64,000 nt of DNA from Aquimarina megaterium XH134 (GTDB lineage: Bacteria; Bacteroidota; Bacteroidia; Flavobacteriales; Flavobacteriaceae). Positions 46,693 through 56,064 of this stretch are shown one piece after another; position 1 is the first letter of the stretch, and each line of letters opens with the position of its first letter. Under the pieces are notes generated by a model. The model searched no databases. It saw only the letters and a list, made by a program, of their open reading frames with translations, and was not told the DNA's origin. A program made the position numbers and the translations under genes. The stretch is taken from the NCBI RefSeq assembly GCF_000520975.1, contig NZ_JACB01000015.1, positions 124,001 through 188,000 of the forward strand, written 5' to 3'.

Positions 46693-47207
46693 ATGAGTGA
46701 AATTTGGTTAATTGTTCGGTTTTATACCAATTTCAGCATAAGTAGTAACGACTAACATTTTGAGGCAAAAAATGTAGAATCGTTATTAAAATTTTGGAAA
46801 GAATTATTTCAACTATGACTTGGATAAATATAGAATATTTCATCTAGAAACAAAAAAATAAATTGTCATAAAATACTTACATTCAAATAGTTACGTTAAA
46901 ACCATAATTAATTTAAGGGTAATACTTTTATTTATATATTTAACAAATATTCATTATTAGTAAATTATTTAACAAAAAAATATAAATGTTTAGCATATCG
47001 ATTTAATAGGATAGCCATTAAATAAAGGTCTGAGAATCATAACTCAAACAACTTATGAGGTAAAAAAAACAAAAGAGCGATATAGTCATATCACTCTTTT
47101 AAAATAATCATTATTTGCTCCTACTTTATCAACAAAAAACTATTTTATCTATTATAGTCCGTTAATTTTATAAAATATACGGGTAACTGTATCAATTCAT
47201 TTATCGA
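46693..47207. other. Non-coding stretch before the secreted-protein gene
   Basis: 515 bases, very AT-rich, without a convincing ORF. A terminator hairpin lies at 47071-47100. The rest presumably contains the promoter of the secreted-protein gene, but no exact TAnnTTTG could be placed on the minus strand. Confidence 0.6.
47071..47100 (-). terminator. Terminator downstream of the outer-membrane protein gene
   Basis: AAAAGAGCGATAT and ATATCACTCTTTT pair with one wobble or mismatch round AGTC. It is followed on the minus strand by GTTTTTTTTACC. It lies about 110 bases after the stop at 47208. Confidence 0.65.
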
Positions 47208-48251
47208 TTAAAAGTCAAAACGTAATCCTAACGACACATTATTTTGTTCAATCTCTGCATTTCTAAAAATTGGAGACAAATCGTACTTGGCATATATAGA
47301 CATATCTCCAAAACCAATATATCCACTTAATCCATATACCAGATCACTGGTATTATAATCTCTTTTAATCTTATCTTTAATACGGTCGCCATTTTCTTTA
47401 TATTTTAATTTTTGACGAGTACTTATATTTGCTCCGACATATCCTCCCAGACCAATTCTAAATCTATTTGCAATAGAATATCGTATACTTTTTTCTGTTT
47501 CTGTCACTTTTGACGGGCCAAATTCAAAATGTACCGGAACCACAAGGTTATCCATTCTAAATTTGGATTTATCCAATTCTACTCTAAATTCTTCTAATGT
47601 GGTCTGATTACCATTTTCTACAAAATATCTATTATCTGTAGGCTTTAAACCATTAGAAGTATATGAAATCCCGTACTTAATTCTTAGAAAGTTGGTGTTT
47701 TTAAATACTCTTGTTTTCCAGGCCCAACCAATTTCGAAAAACCTACTTCCAGAAATTTTATAATCAGAATCGTCTAATGATTGCCCTTCTACAATTGCAT
47801 TGTTAAGTCCAAAAGCAATTACCAAATTTGATGTTGTACGTCTATCATATGGTATTTCTCTGTCATTATCAGATCCAAAATTAAACCCTAGGAAAGTAAG
47901 ATTGTATTCCAGATCTTTTTCTAAAAATTCAATAGCATCCCCCTCATTGCGTTCCAAAAGTGCTATTTTATTTTCTATAATAGCTATTCTATTTTCAATA
48001 TTAAGAGCATGTATCTTGGCAGCTTCTTCTTTAAGTTTTTGCGCATCTTCTTTGGTTATTTCTTCATTTACCAGTTTTTCATTAATTTCTTCCACTTCCT
48101 TTTTTAATGCTTCTTTTTCAGCATTAATAACACGTTCTTTCTGCTGTTTCAATTTTTCTATTACATTATTATCACTTGCTTCCTGCGCACTTGACAATTG
48201 GGCAAAGAGTGTCATGGCCACAAATGTGGCTATTGTAACTATTGTCTTCAT
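47208..48251 (-). CDS. Outer-membrane beta-barrel protein with an N-terminal coiled coil
   Basis: 347 residues. Signal peptide 1-22 (IVTIATFVAMTLFAQLSSA). A charged, Lys/Glu-rich coiled coil spans about 28-112 (EKLKQQKERVINAEKEALKK). A beta-strand-rich region then ends in LGLRFDF; a terminal Phe is typical of outer-membrane barrels. No ligand motif is seen. It lies directly after the sigma/anti-sigma pair, so it may be a target or sensor part of that regulon. The coiled coil would sit in the periplasm. Confidence 0.75.
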   Translation of the reverse strand: MKTIVTIATFVAMTLFAQLSSAQEASDNNVIEKLKQQKERVINAEKEALKKEVEEINEKLVNEEITKEDAQKLKEEAAKIHALNIENRIAIIENKIALLERNEGDAIEFLEKDLEYNLTFLGFNFGSDNDREIPYDRRTTSNLVIAFGLNNAIVEGQSLDDSDYKISGSRFFEIGWAWKTRVFKNTNFLRIKYGISYTSNGLKPTDNRYFVENGNQTTLEEFRVELDKSKFRMDNLVVPVHFEFGPSKVTETEKSIRYSIANRFRIGLGGYVGANISTRQKLKYKENGDRIKDKIKRDYNTSDLVYGLSGYIGFGDMSIYAKYDLSPIFRNAEIEQNNVSLGLRFDF

Positions 48252-48270
48252 TGTTTTTTGAATTTTATTT

Positions 48271-48301
48271 GCAATCCCTCTGGATACACCAGAGAGATTG
48301 C
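48271..48301 (-). promoter_or_regulatory. Stable hairpin between the anti-sigma-like gene and the outer-membrane protein gene
   Basis: GCAATCCCTCTGG and CCAGAGAGATTGC form a 13-bp stem, with a G-U on the minus strand, round a 5-base loop. No T-run follows in the minus direction, so it is not a classical terminator. It may be a leader structure of the 48251 gene or a processing site. Confidence 0.45.
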
Positions 48302-48325
48302 TGATTATTTGATTGATGAATGATT

Positions 48326-49153
48326 TTAATTATCCCTTTCTACTACTGCTGTCTTAACTTTTTGGAAACCTGTTTTAAGCGCTTCAAAAACACGTTGTTT
48401 AAAAGTTTCATCAAGCTCTGCTTCTACATCTTGCAGAAGGTTTGATGCACTCACTGTACTAGATTTTAATATTTTTGCTGTTGAAATTTCTCTTTGAGCT
48501 TCAAGTAATAATGCATTGATTTCATCATCGGTGACTTGAGCATTGTTTTTTTGAAGCTCCTGAATTTGTGCTACTACTCCTGCTACCTTATCTTCAATAA
48601 TCAAAGAATCTACAGGTAAAACTTTATTTTTAATCCTATTGGTATTTTTGTCATTTTCTGCCAACTCAGTATCATATTCCCTATTTTCTAACATTTTTTT
48701 TGTAGCCTTATCCCTAGGTGTTGCAATTTCCGAAGGAATATTTTTCTTTTTGAGATTTTTATTTTCTTTCTCTGGAGAGGACGTTACAATTCTATCGGTA
48801 GTTGAACTTTCTTCAAAAGCTTTAGAATTATTTTTTTCTATAACTTTTTGTTCTGCATCCTTATTTTCAACTACCTCAGTATTCTCATTTTTTATAACCT
48901 CATCGCTATTATCGACAAATTGGGTATTATTTTGTTCTGAAACCGAATTTTGGTTCATTAATATAGAAGTCAGAATCAAGACTCCAACAAAGATGGCAGC
49001 AATACCGTACCATTGGATTTTTTTATTTTCCTTTTTTTGTTTTTTTGCGCTATCTAATTGCGCTGTTAATCGCTCCCAAGAATCACCAGAAGGCTGTATA
49101 GCGCGCTGTTCTAGCTTGTCTTTCATCTTTTCTTCAAATTTCAATGGCGCCAT
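48326..49153 (-). CDS. Probable anti-sigma factor (single-pass membrane protein)
   Basis: 275 residues. A cytoplasmic head at 1-44 (EKMKDKLEQRAIQPSGDSWERL), one membrane helix at about 46-66 (WYGIAAIFVGVLILTSILM), then a long, acidic, low-complexity periplasmic part. It overlaps the ECF sigma gene by 20 bases, which strongly suggests a sigma/anti-sigma pair. It lacks an obvious zinc-binding HxxxCxxC motif. It belongs to the loosely conserved Bacteroidota type with an SGDSWERLTAQL-like cytoplasmic phrase. Role inferred from topology and operon place. Confidence 0.75.
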   Translation of the reverse strand: MAPLKFEEKMKDKLEQRAIQPSGDSWERLTAQLDSAKKQKKENKKIQWYGIAAIFVGVLILTSILMNQNSVSEQNNTQFVDNSDEVIKNENTEVVENKDAEQKVIEKNNSKAFEESSTTDRIVTSSPEKENKNLKKKNIPSEIATPRDKATKKMLENREYDTELAENDKNTNRIKNKVLPVDSLIIEDKVAGVVAQIQELQKNNAQVTDDEINALLLEAQREISTAKILKSSTVSASNLLQDVEAELDETFKQRVFEALKTGFQKVKTAVVERDN

Positions 49154-49703
49154 TACTTATCTTATTTTGTTGGTTTAACTTTTGTTGCAACGTTTTCCTA
49201 GCTTTAAATAGTTGAGATTTTGAAGTACTTTCAGAAATCTCTAACATTTTAGCTATCTCACTATGCTTGTATCCTTCTATAGCATATAGTACAAATACCA
49301 TTCTATATCCTTCTGGTAAACTATCTATTAATTCCTGAATCTGGTCTATTTCTAATTCTGTATTAATATTGTTCCAGGATTCTTCGGTATAGCTTGTTAT
49401 TTCTTCGGCAAAAAGAACTTGTTTTTTTTTTCTTAAAAAAGAGATCGATTCATTAACCATAATTCTTCGTATCCATCCTTCAAAACTTCCTTCGAACTTA
49501 AACTTATTCAAATTCATAAAAACTTTTAAAAACCCGCCAAGCATTACTTCTTCTGCAAAATGAATATCCTTAATATATCGTCTGCACACACTAAGCATTT
49601 TGGGGGCATACTGATTGTATAGCTGATGCTGTGCATCGCGATATTGCTTTGCTGCCCTTTTAATGAGTTGGGTTTCGCTTTTATAAAATTGAATAACTTT
49701 CAA
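49134..49703 (-). CDS. ECF-type RNA polymerase sigma factor
   Basis: 189 residues with sigma region 2 (YAPKMLSVCRRYIKDIHFAE, FEGSFEGWIRRIMVNES) and region 4 (LPEGYRMVFVLYAIEGYKHS, followed by an HTH with SESTSKSQLFKARKTL). It should direct RNA polymerase to a small envelope-related regulon and be held inactive by the membrane protein encoded by the overlapping downstream gene. The first 20 or so residues (MKVIQFYKSETQLIKRAAK) are shared by other Bacteroidota sigma factors of this group. Confidence 0.93.
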   Translation of the reverse strand: MKVIQFYKSETQLIKRAAKQYRDAQHQLYNQYAPKMLSVCRRYIKDIHFAEEVMLGGFLKVFMNLNKFKFEGSFEGWIRRIMVNESISFLRKKKQVLFAEEITSYTEESWNNINTELEIDQIQELIDSLPEGYRMVFVLYAIEGYKHSEIAKMLEISESTSKSQLFKARKTLQQKLNQQNKISNGAIEI

Positions 49704-49887
49704 TATAAAATCAATTAATTAGATCTTCTATTTACATAGACGAGAATAAAAATAAAAAGGTTGCCTCGTATTTAAAATAATTAGTGTTGTATTATAAACA
49801 TTTAGAGTTAATTTGATGTTTTTTGTTCTTAACAAACTCATTATACGCATATTGCGCACCATTTTTTTAATATCAAAAAGCCTCTAA

Positions 49888-50865
49888 TTATTTTTTTCGG
49901 TCGATAACATAATCAACCATAAGCTCTAAAGAAGATTTGTAATCTGAATCAGGATATTCTGATAAGATGGAAAGTGCATCATTTTTAAATTGATGCATTA
50001 TTTTAATAGCGTACTCTAATCCTCCACTTACTTTTACAAAATCTATAACTTCTTTAACTCTCTTTTTATCTTTATTATGATTTTTTACCGAGTTAATAAG
50101 CCATTTCTTTTTTTCTTTAGTACAGTGATTTAGTGTGTAGATAAGAGGGAGTGTCATTTTTTGCTCTTTAATATCAATCCCGGTGGGTTTTCCTATAGCT
50201 GTATCTCCATAATCAAATAAATCATCTTTAATCTGAAAAGCCATCCCGATAAGTTCTCCAAATTTTCTCATTTTTTCAACATCATCAGAATCCGGAGCTA
50301 CAGAACAAGCTCCCAGGCTACAACATGCTGCTATTAATGTCGCTGTTTTCTGGCGGATGATTTCATAATATATCTCTTCTGTGATATCAAGATTTCTAGC
50401 TTTTTCGATTTGCAGCAGCTCCCCTTCACTCATTTCTCTAACTGCTACCGAAATAATCTTTAAAAGATCAAAATCCCCATAATCAATAGAGAGTAACAAT
50501 CCTTTTGACAACAGATAATCTCCTACCAAAACTGCTATTTTGTTTTTCCATAAGGCATTAATAGAAAAAAAGCCTCGCCTTTGATTAGAGTCATCTACGA
50601 CATCATCATGAACCAAAGTTGCTGTATGAATCAATTCTATTACAGAAGCTCCTCGATATGTTCGTTCGTTTACTTCTCCTCCGGATATCATTTTAGATAC
50701 CAGAAAAACAAACATAGGTCGCATCTGCTTACCTTTTCTATTTACAATATAATGTGTAATTCTATTGAGTAAGGCTACCTTAGAGGTCATTGATTCTGAA
50801 AACTTTTGCTCAAAAAGTTCCATTTCATCAATGATCGGTAATTTTATTTGTTCTACAACTTTCAA
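49888..50865 (-). CDS. Polyprenyl diphosphate synthase (long-chain, trans type)
   Basis: 325 residues. The first aspartate-rich motif is LVHDDVVDDSNQRRG and the second is QIKDDLFDYGD, both intact. KGKQMRPMFVFL matches the FARM-preceding GGKRIRP-type motif. It condenses isopentenyl diphosphate to a long prenyl chain. In flavobacteria this is usually the side chain of menaquinone, so an octaprenyl- or heptaprenyl-like product is likely. It stands alone, 125 bases after rlmN. Confidence 0.94.
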   Translation of the reverse strand: MKVVEQIKLPIIDEMELFEQKFSESMTSKVALLNRITHYIVNRKGKQMRPMFVFLVSKMISGGEVNERTYRGASVIELIHTATLVHDDVVDDSNQRRGFFSINALWKNKIAVLVGDYLLSKGLLLSIDYGDFDLLKIISVAVREMSEGELLQIEKARNLDITEEIYYEIIRQKTATLIAACCSLGACSVAPDSDDVEKMRKFGELIGMAFQIKDDLFDYGDTAIGKPTGIDIKEQKMTLPLIYTLNHCTKEKKKWLINSVKNHNKDKKRVKEVIDFVKVSGGLEYAIKIMHQFKNDALSILSEYPDSDYKSSLELMVDYVIDRKK

Positions 50866-50990
50866 TATGCTGTACTTGATTCTGTTTTCTATAGTAACGC
50901 GAAGATAACGTAAAATAGTTTTTCTTTGAAACCGATATTGTTATATATCAAGAATATTACCTTTAATTTAATAAATATAAGGATATACCT

Positions 50991-52031
50991 CTAGGATTTA
51001 TTAGCTAGCTGGCCACAAGCTGCGTCTATATCTTTTCCACGACTACGACGAACATTGATAACAATACCATGAGATTCTAGTGCATGAATATAATTTTCTA
51101 TTGCTTTGTTTGATGCCTGTTGAAATGCTCCATCATCTATTGGATTATATTCTATTAAATTTACTTTACATGGAACGTAAGAGCAGAACCTTATCAAAGC
51201 TTCTATATCTTCCTTTCTATCATTTATCCCTTTCCAAACCACATACTCATAAGTGATCTTACTTTTTGTTTTTTGGTACCAATATTCTAATGCTTCTTTA
51301 AGGTCTACTAGCGGAAATGTTTCATTAAAAGGCATTATTGATGTTCTTATTTCATCTATTGCAGAATGTAATGAGACTGCTAATTTAAATTTCACCTCAT
51401 CATCTGCCATTTTTTTAATCATTTTGGGCACACCAGAAGTAGATAATGTGATTCTTTTTGGAGACATTGCCAACCCATCGGGAGAAGTAATTTTATCAAT
51501 AGCTTTCAATACGTTATTATAGTTCATTAAAGGCTCTCCCATACCCATAAACACAATATTTGATAAAGGACGATTATGATATAGTCGACTTTCTTTATCA
51601 ATAGCCATTACTTGATCATAAATCTCATCGGGATTAAGATTTCTCATCCTTTTTAATCGAGCTGTTGCACAAAATTTACAATCTAAGCTACATCCTACCT
51701 GAGATGACACACATGCCGTAGTTCTGGTTGGAGTAGGAATTAGTACTGATTCTACAACTAATCCATCATGCAACTTTACTGCATTTTTAATCGTGCCATC
51801 TGTACTTCTTTGCATCTGATCAACCCGAATATGATTGATCACAAAATTTTCCTCTAGTATTTTTCGAGTGGCTTTAGAAATATTGGTCATGTCATTAAAA
51901 CTATGAGCCCCTTTACTCCATAGCCATTCATAAACCTGATTTCCTCTAAAAGATTTATCTCCATTTTCTTCAAAGAAAAGCCGTAACTGATCTTTAGTTA
52001 AGGTTCTTATGTCTTTTTTCTTCACATTCAT
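50991..52031 (-). CDS. rlmN: RlmN, rRNA/tRNA adenine-C2 methyltransferase
   Basis: 346 residues. Radical-SAM cluster motif CSLDCKFCATA (CxxxCxxC), VFMGMGEPLMNYNNV, and the C-terminal cysteine region SRGKDIDAACGQLA with the methyl-carrying Cys. It methylates A2503 of 23S rRNA and A37 of some tRNAs. The start at 52031 lies only 8 bases after a -7-like TACTTTTG, so the leader would be very short. Confidence 0.97.
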   Translation of the reverse strand: MNVKKKDIRTLTKDQLRLFFEENGDKSFRGNQVYEWLWSKGAHSFNDMTNISKATRKILEENFVINHIRVDQMQRSTDGTIKNAVKLHDGLVVESVLIPTPTRTTACVSSQVGCSLDCKFCATARLKRMRNLNPDEIYDQVMAIDKESRLYHNRPLSNIVFMGMGEPLMNYNNVLKAIDKITSPDGLAMSPKRITLSTSGVPKMIKKMADDEVKFKLAVSLHSAIDEIRTSIMPFNETFPLVDLKEALEYWYQKTKSKITYEYVVWKGINDRKEDIEALIRFCSYVPCKVNLIEYNPIDDGAFQQASNKAIENYIHALESHGIVINVRRSRGKDIDAACGQLANKS

Positions 52032-52039
52032 AACTTCTG

Positions 52040-52047
52040 CAAAAGTA
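52040..52047 (-). promoter_or_regulatory. Possible -7 element of rlmN
   Basis: Minus-strand TACTTTTG fits TAnnTTTG but lies 8 bases from the start codon. If real, the mRNA is nearly leaderless or a later start is used. Confidence 0.3.
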
Positions 52048-52097
52048 TAAAGATAAATGGTACTGTAACATACATCTTCTTTCTTTATTATAGCGAT

Positions 52098-52130
52098 TAA
52101 AAAACCCTGGAGAAGTATCCAGGGGTTTTT
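52098..52130 (-). terminator. Terminator of the chalcone-isomerase-like/DUF2147 gene
   Basis: The minus strand reads AAAAACCCCTGG, ATACTTCT, CCAGGGTTTTTT, a GC-rich stem with a T-run. It lies 20 bases after the stop at 52150. Confidence 0.85.
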
Positions 52131-52149
52131 AGTATTATTTTAGATCATC

Positions 52150-53073
52150 TTATTTTTTTATTCTTCTCCATTCATGGACTCCTCCCCCTCCTTTATACTT
52201 CACCTTAAGTATATTTGGTTCGTCCTCATCAATCCATATTTGACATTCTGAAACTCTACCGTTTTTTATATCTGTAAATTTTCCATTTACATATCTATCT
52301 CCTTTTAATCTTAATCCTTTTAAAATTACTAATCCTTCTACATTTTGATTTTTGTCTGCTCCTTCACATTCATAACAAATTGCATCTCTTTCTGATATAC
52401 GCATCATTCTTTGTATGGTACCATACACTTTATTATCTATAATATATAACTGAACGATACTAATAGCTACTCCTGTTTTTTTATCATATGTTTTCCATCT
52501 TCCTAATATAGGGTTAGGTTCATAAGATGCAAGTAAGTCTTCTTTTAATTGTTCATCAATAGGGTTTTCTCCTAACCAAATTTTAAACAAGGCCTTTTTA
52601 AATTCTTTACTATTTATTGTTCCCAGTAATTCCTTGTTCTTATAAAGAGTTAATTTTCCTCCTTTGACATATAAAATTTTATAAATATCGAATTTATCTA
52701 TCTCATTAGGAATAAGGTTAAGAAAATCTCTAATTTGATTTTCTAACAAGTAGCTATTGCCATCTGTAGCTCTTTCTAAACCATTTCTTATAATATTCTT
52801 GAACTCACTATCGGTAATTGAAGAAATAATTTTAATTGTAATAGCCATAGTAACATCTTTTTCTGCTACCATCACCCCATCCTCTACACCATCTACCTCA
52901 AAGTCCAAATATAATGCCATTGCATATAACTTTTCTGTAGATCCAGCACCATTAAGCATTAACTCTGATTTATCAAAAACATCAACATCGTTAAAGCTAA
53001 TGTTACCAACCTTGGTTTGAGCATAAGAAAAAACAGTACTAAAAAATGCTACATAATAAATTACTCTTTTCAT
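52150..53073 (-). CDS. Chalcone-isomerase-like / DUF2147 two-domain exported protein
   Basis: 307 residues. Signal peptide 1-18 (IYYVAFFSTVFSYAQ). Residues about 20-170 resemble the chalcone isomerase-like fold (LNGAGSTEKLYAMALYLDF, NELIGTINSKEFKKALFKIWLG-like ending; the actual text is ELLGTINSKEFKKALFKIWL). Residues about 185-307 match DUF2147-like proteins (GRWKTYDKKTGVAISIVQLY, KVKYKGGGGVHEWRRI). Each occurs alone in many bacteria; here they are fused. Both are thought to bind small hydrophobic ligands or act in the periplasm, but neither has a firm role. Single-gene transcript with its own terminator. Confidence 0.8.
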   Translation of the reverse strand: MKRVIYYVAFFSTVFSYAQTKVGNISFNDVDVFDKSELMLNGAGSTEKLYAMALYLDFEVDGVEDGVMVAEKDVTMAITIKIISSITDSEFKNIIRNGLERATDGNSYLLENQIRDFLNLIPNEIDKFDIYKILYVKGGKLTLYKNKELLGTINSKEFKKALFKIWLGENPIDEQLKEDLLASYEPNPILGRWKTYDKKTGVAISIVQLYIIDNKVYGTIQRMMRISERDAICYECEGADKNQNVEGLVILKGLRLKGDRYVNGKFTDIKNGRVSECQIWIDEDEPNILKVKYKGGGGVHEWRRIKK

Positions 53074-53310
53074 TCTATAATTAGGTTTAGTTCTTTTTTT
53101 TTATAATTGGAACATACAAAAAAAACGGTACAAATTTATAAAAAGTACGTTTATAAGCCTCATCTAGCATGTTTTTCGACAAAAACCGATATTAATCGTT
53201 TTTTGGCGCTTAAAGCTAATTACGGTTTTACCATAATTTTTTAAGGCCTCGAAAATAGCATTTTTTTTGCGAAAAATGCAATTTAATATGCTAATTTCTA
53301 GAAACATACG

Positions 53311-53347
53311 AAAAAACCCTACCAAATTTAGGGTTTAGCAGGGTTTT
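53311..53347 (-). terminator. Terminator of queA
   Basis: On the minus strand AAAAACCCT and AGGGTTTTTT enclose a 19-base loop that holds AAACCCTAAATTTGG. It lies 22 bases after the queA stop. Confidence 0.75.
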
Positions 53348-53368
53348 TAATAATATTCATTTTTATTT

Positions 53369-54418
53369 TTAGATGATTAGCATAGCATCACCATAAGAAT
53401 AAAATTTATATTTTTCTTTTACCGCTTCTTCATATGCTTCTTTAATAAAATCATGTCCTGCAAATGCAGATACCATCATTAATAAAGTAGATTTAGGCGT
53501 ATGAAAATTCGTAATCATACAATTTGCAATACTAAAATCATAAGGAGGGAAAATAAATTTATTAGTCCATCCTCTAAACTCATTTAAAGTTCTCTCTGAT
53601 GATACCGAACTTTCAAGAGCTCTCATTACTGTAGTTCCGACAGCGCAAATCCTTCTTTTATTTGTTATCCCGTTATTAATCGTATTGGCAGCATTAGCAG
53701 TAACATAAGCTTCTTCACTATCCATCTTATGTTTAGATAAATCTTCAACCTCAACTGGGTTAAATGTTCCTAAACCTACATGCAATGTAATTTCTGCAAA
53801 ATCAACTCCTTTGATTTCTAGTCTTTTCATTAAATGCTTAGAAAAATGAAGTCCTGCAGTTGGAGCAGCAACAGCTCCTTCATTTTTAGCATATATAGTT
53901 TGATATCTTTCTTCATCTTCTGGTTCTGCATCTCTTTTAATATACTTAGGCAAAGGTGTTTCCCCTAGGTCATTAAGTTTTTGTCTAAATTCATCATAGG
54001 AACCGTCATACAAAAAACGTAATGTACGTCCTCTAGATGTTGTATTATCTATTACTTCTGCCACTAAACTTTCATCATCTCCAAAATACAGTTTATTACC
54101 AATACGTATTTTTCTAGCTGGATCAACAAGTACATCCCAAAGTCTTGTTTCAGAATTTAATTCACGTAATAAGAATACTTCAATTCTAGCTCCAGTCTTC
54201 TCTTTATTACCGTACAATCTAGCAGGAAAAACTTTAGTATTATTAACAACCATCACATCATTTGGTTCAAAATAATCTATAAGATCTTTAAACTGTTTAT
54301 GCTCTATGGTTTGATCCTTTCTATTAAGAACCATTAGGCGAGATTCATCTCTGTTTTCAGCTGGGTACTCAGCCAATAAATCTTGTGGAAGATTGAAATT
54401 GAAATGTGATAGCTTCAT
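53369..54418 (-). CDS. queA: QueA, SAM:tRNA ribosyltransferase-isomerase
   Basis: 349 residues, with the family start [20 protein letters not shown] and motifs [32 protein letters not shown] and [19 protein letters not shown]. It makes epoxyqueuosine in tRNA anticodons. Its promoter is readable at 54441-54472. It stands alone between the DUF2147 fusion gene and aroA. Confidence 0.97.
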   Translation of the reverse strand: MKLSHFNFNLPQDLLAEYPAENRDESRLMVLNRKDQTIEHKQFKDLIDYFEPNDVMVVNNTKVFPARLYGNKEKTGARIEVFLLRELNSETRLWDVLVDPARKIRIGNKLYFGDDESLVAEVIDNTTSRGRTLRFLYDGSYDEFRQKLNDLGETPLPKYIKRDAEPEDEERYQTIYAKNEGAVAAPTAGLHFSKHLMKRLEIKGVDFAEITLHVGLGTFNPVEVEDLSKHKMDSEEAYVTANAANTINNGITNKRRICAVGTTVMRALESSVSSERTLNEFRGWTNKFIFPPYDFSIANCMITNFHTPKSTLLMMVSAFAGHDFIKEAYEEAVKEKYKFYSYGDAMLII

Positions 54419-54440
54419 TCGTATTTATTTTTTGAAGGTG

Positions 54441-54472
54441 CAAATATACAATCTTGCAATAGGGGTTGTCAA
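54441..54472 (-). promoter_or_regulatory. queA promoter
   Basis: The minus strand reads TTG (54472-54470), 21 bases, then TATATTTG (54448-54441). The -7 element lies 22 bases before the ATG. Good fit to the Bacteroidota consensus. Confidence 0.7.
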
Positions 54473-54581
54473 GTAAATTAGGATATATTTACATATGCAT
54501 AGGTACTGTTTTTAAATTATCACATAAAAACCGCCTTCAAAATAACTAAGTTAGCATCAACTATCCTGCTATAGCTCTCTT

Positions 54582-55808
54582 TTACGCTTCTAAAATTTTA
54601 AATCCTAATTTCTTTAAATCTAACCAAAAATCGGGATAGGATTTAGAAACAACATTAGCATCTTCGACATATAATGATGTTTTAAGCGCAAGAGGTGCAA
54701 ATGCCATAGCCATACGATGATCATGATATGTTGCTATAGTTATATCTTTTTTTATGGATTCTGAAGGCTCTAAACGAAGAGAATTCTCGGTAACATTAAC
54801 TTGCCCGCCTAATTTTTCGATTTCATTTTTTAAAGCTTCCAGACGATCTGTTTCTTTTATTTTTAATGTGTGTAAGCCAGTAAGATAACATCCAATACCT
54901 AATCCAAAACAAGTTACAGCTATTGTTTGAGCAATATCGGGAGAATTAGATAAATCTAATCCATCTTCAAGTTTCTTAAGTTTATCCGATACTTTTTTTA
55001 AGGTAATTGTATTTTGATCAAAAGTAGTTTCTACTCCTAGGCTTTTGTATATTTCTGCAAGTTTAGCATCTCCCTGATAGCTCTGCTTTTTATAACTTCC
55101 AATAGTGACAGATGTATTATCAGAAAGCGCAACAATACTATAAAAATAAGAAGCAGAACTCCAATCTGATTCTACTACAATATTTTTTGGAGAAATTTTG
55201 TCGCAAGGATTAATGGTAATTTTATTGTCTTTAAAAACACCTTTAATACCAGCATCACTTAACAAACTTAATGTCATATTAATATAAGGCACAGAGGTTA
55301 CTTTTCCTTCTAATACGATTTCTAACCCATTGGGTAATGAAGGAGCAATTAACATTAATGCCGAAATATACTGACTACTCACATTTGCTTGTAAAGAGAC
55401 AGAATTTGTTTCGGGTCGCTTTCCTCGAATACGTATCGGAGGGTACCCATGTTCGTTTTCATAACTAATCTCACATCCTAATTGTTCTAATGCTTCGACC
55501 AATATTTTAATCGGCCTTTCTTTCATTCTTTTACTTCCTGTAAGTACAGTCTCTCTATTCTGTTTAACAGCAAAATATGCTGTAAGAAAACGCATTGCTG
55601 TACCTGCATGATGAATATCTACAGTAATTTCATCACTCTTCAATGCTTTTTGCATTAACTCAGAATCATCACTGTTAGATACATTTTCGATACCTATATT
55701 AGGGTATAATGCCTGGAGTATTAGTAACCTATTTGTTTCACTTTTTGATCCCGTAATTTGTAGCGTATTGCCTTCTATATTGGGTATGTGTTCTAATTTC
55801 AAATTCAT
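54582..55808 (-). CDS. aroA: AroA, 5-enolpyruvylshikimate-3-phosphate synthase
   Basis: 408 residues, slightly shorter than the 427 of E. coli. It has ITGSKSETNRLLILQAL, GTAMRFLTAYFA, LTGSKRMKERPIKILVE and DHRMAMAFAPLAL, the usual substrate-binding segments. Sixth step of the shikimate pathway. It is last in a run of close-spaced minus genes beginning with the DUF3857 proteins. The DAHP synthase for the same pathway lies at 62313-63395. Confidence 0.96.
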   Translation of the reverse strand: MNLKLEHIPNIEGNTLQITGSKSETNRLLILQALYPNIGIENVSNSDDSELMQKALKSDEITVDIHHAGTAMRFLTAYFAVKQNRETVLTGSKRMKERPIKILVEALEQLGCEISYENEHGYPPIRIRGKRPETNSVSLQANVSSQYISALMLIAPSLPNGLEIVLEGKVTSVPYINMTLSLLSDAGIKGVFKDNKITINPCDKISPKNIVVESDWSSASYFYSIVALSDNTSVTIGSYKKQSYQGDAKLAEIYKSLGVETTFDQNTITLKKVSDKLKKLEDGLDLSNSPDIAQTIAVTCFGLGIGCYLTGLHTLKIKETDRLEALKNEIEKLGGQVNVTENSLRLEPSESIKKDITIATYHDHRMAMAFAPLALKTSLYVEDANVVSKSYPDFWLDLKKLGFKILEA

Positions 55809-55809
55809 T

Positions 55810-56064
55810 TTATCGATTTGATTTCCTTTTTCTTAATTCAAAATAATATCCCATGATCATCCCATATATTAATCCTCCTACTATTCGAGATATCATATAT
55901 CTAATCCATTGTTGCTGATTGATTCTTTCTTCTACAAAAGTACTCCAAGTAGAACTGCTGTATTGCATGAAATACTCAATAACACTAAAAATAATTATAA
56001 AGCCAAATCCTATAAAGCATACAGAGGACCAGTACTTTTTTGACGAAAGAATTGATGTAAACAT
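55810..56064 (-). CDS. Small two-helix membrane protein of unknown function
   Basis: 84 residues with two membrane segments at about 11-30 (WSSVCFIGFGFIIIFSVIEY) and 51-72 (MISRIVGGLIYGMIMGYYF), and a basic tail. No family is recognised. It overlaps the MazG-like gene by one base and ends one base before aroA starts, so it is clearly part of that transcript. Confidence 0.75.
   Translation of the reverse strand: MFTSILSSKKYWSSVCFIGFGFIIIFSVIEYFMQYSSSTWSTFVEERINQQQWIRYMISRIVGGLIYGMIMGYYFELRKRKSNR

Noticed and set aside
47800-48261. A 153-codon plus-strand ORF rich in Ser, Phe and Ile
   Set aside because: It is the antisense of the Lys/Glu-rich coiled coil in the outer-membrane protein gene. 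No independent signal supports it.
48639-49178. A 179-codon plus-strand ORF
   Set aside because: It is antisense to the acidic low-complexity tail of the anti-sigma-like protein and crosses the sigma overlap; composition only.
54419-54581. preQ1 riboswitch before queA
   Set aside because: queA has a canonical promoter 22 bases from its start, leaving no room for a leader riboswitch. No preQ1 fold was seen.
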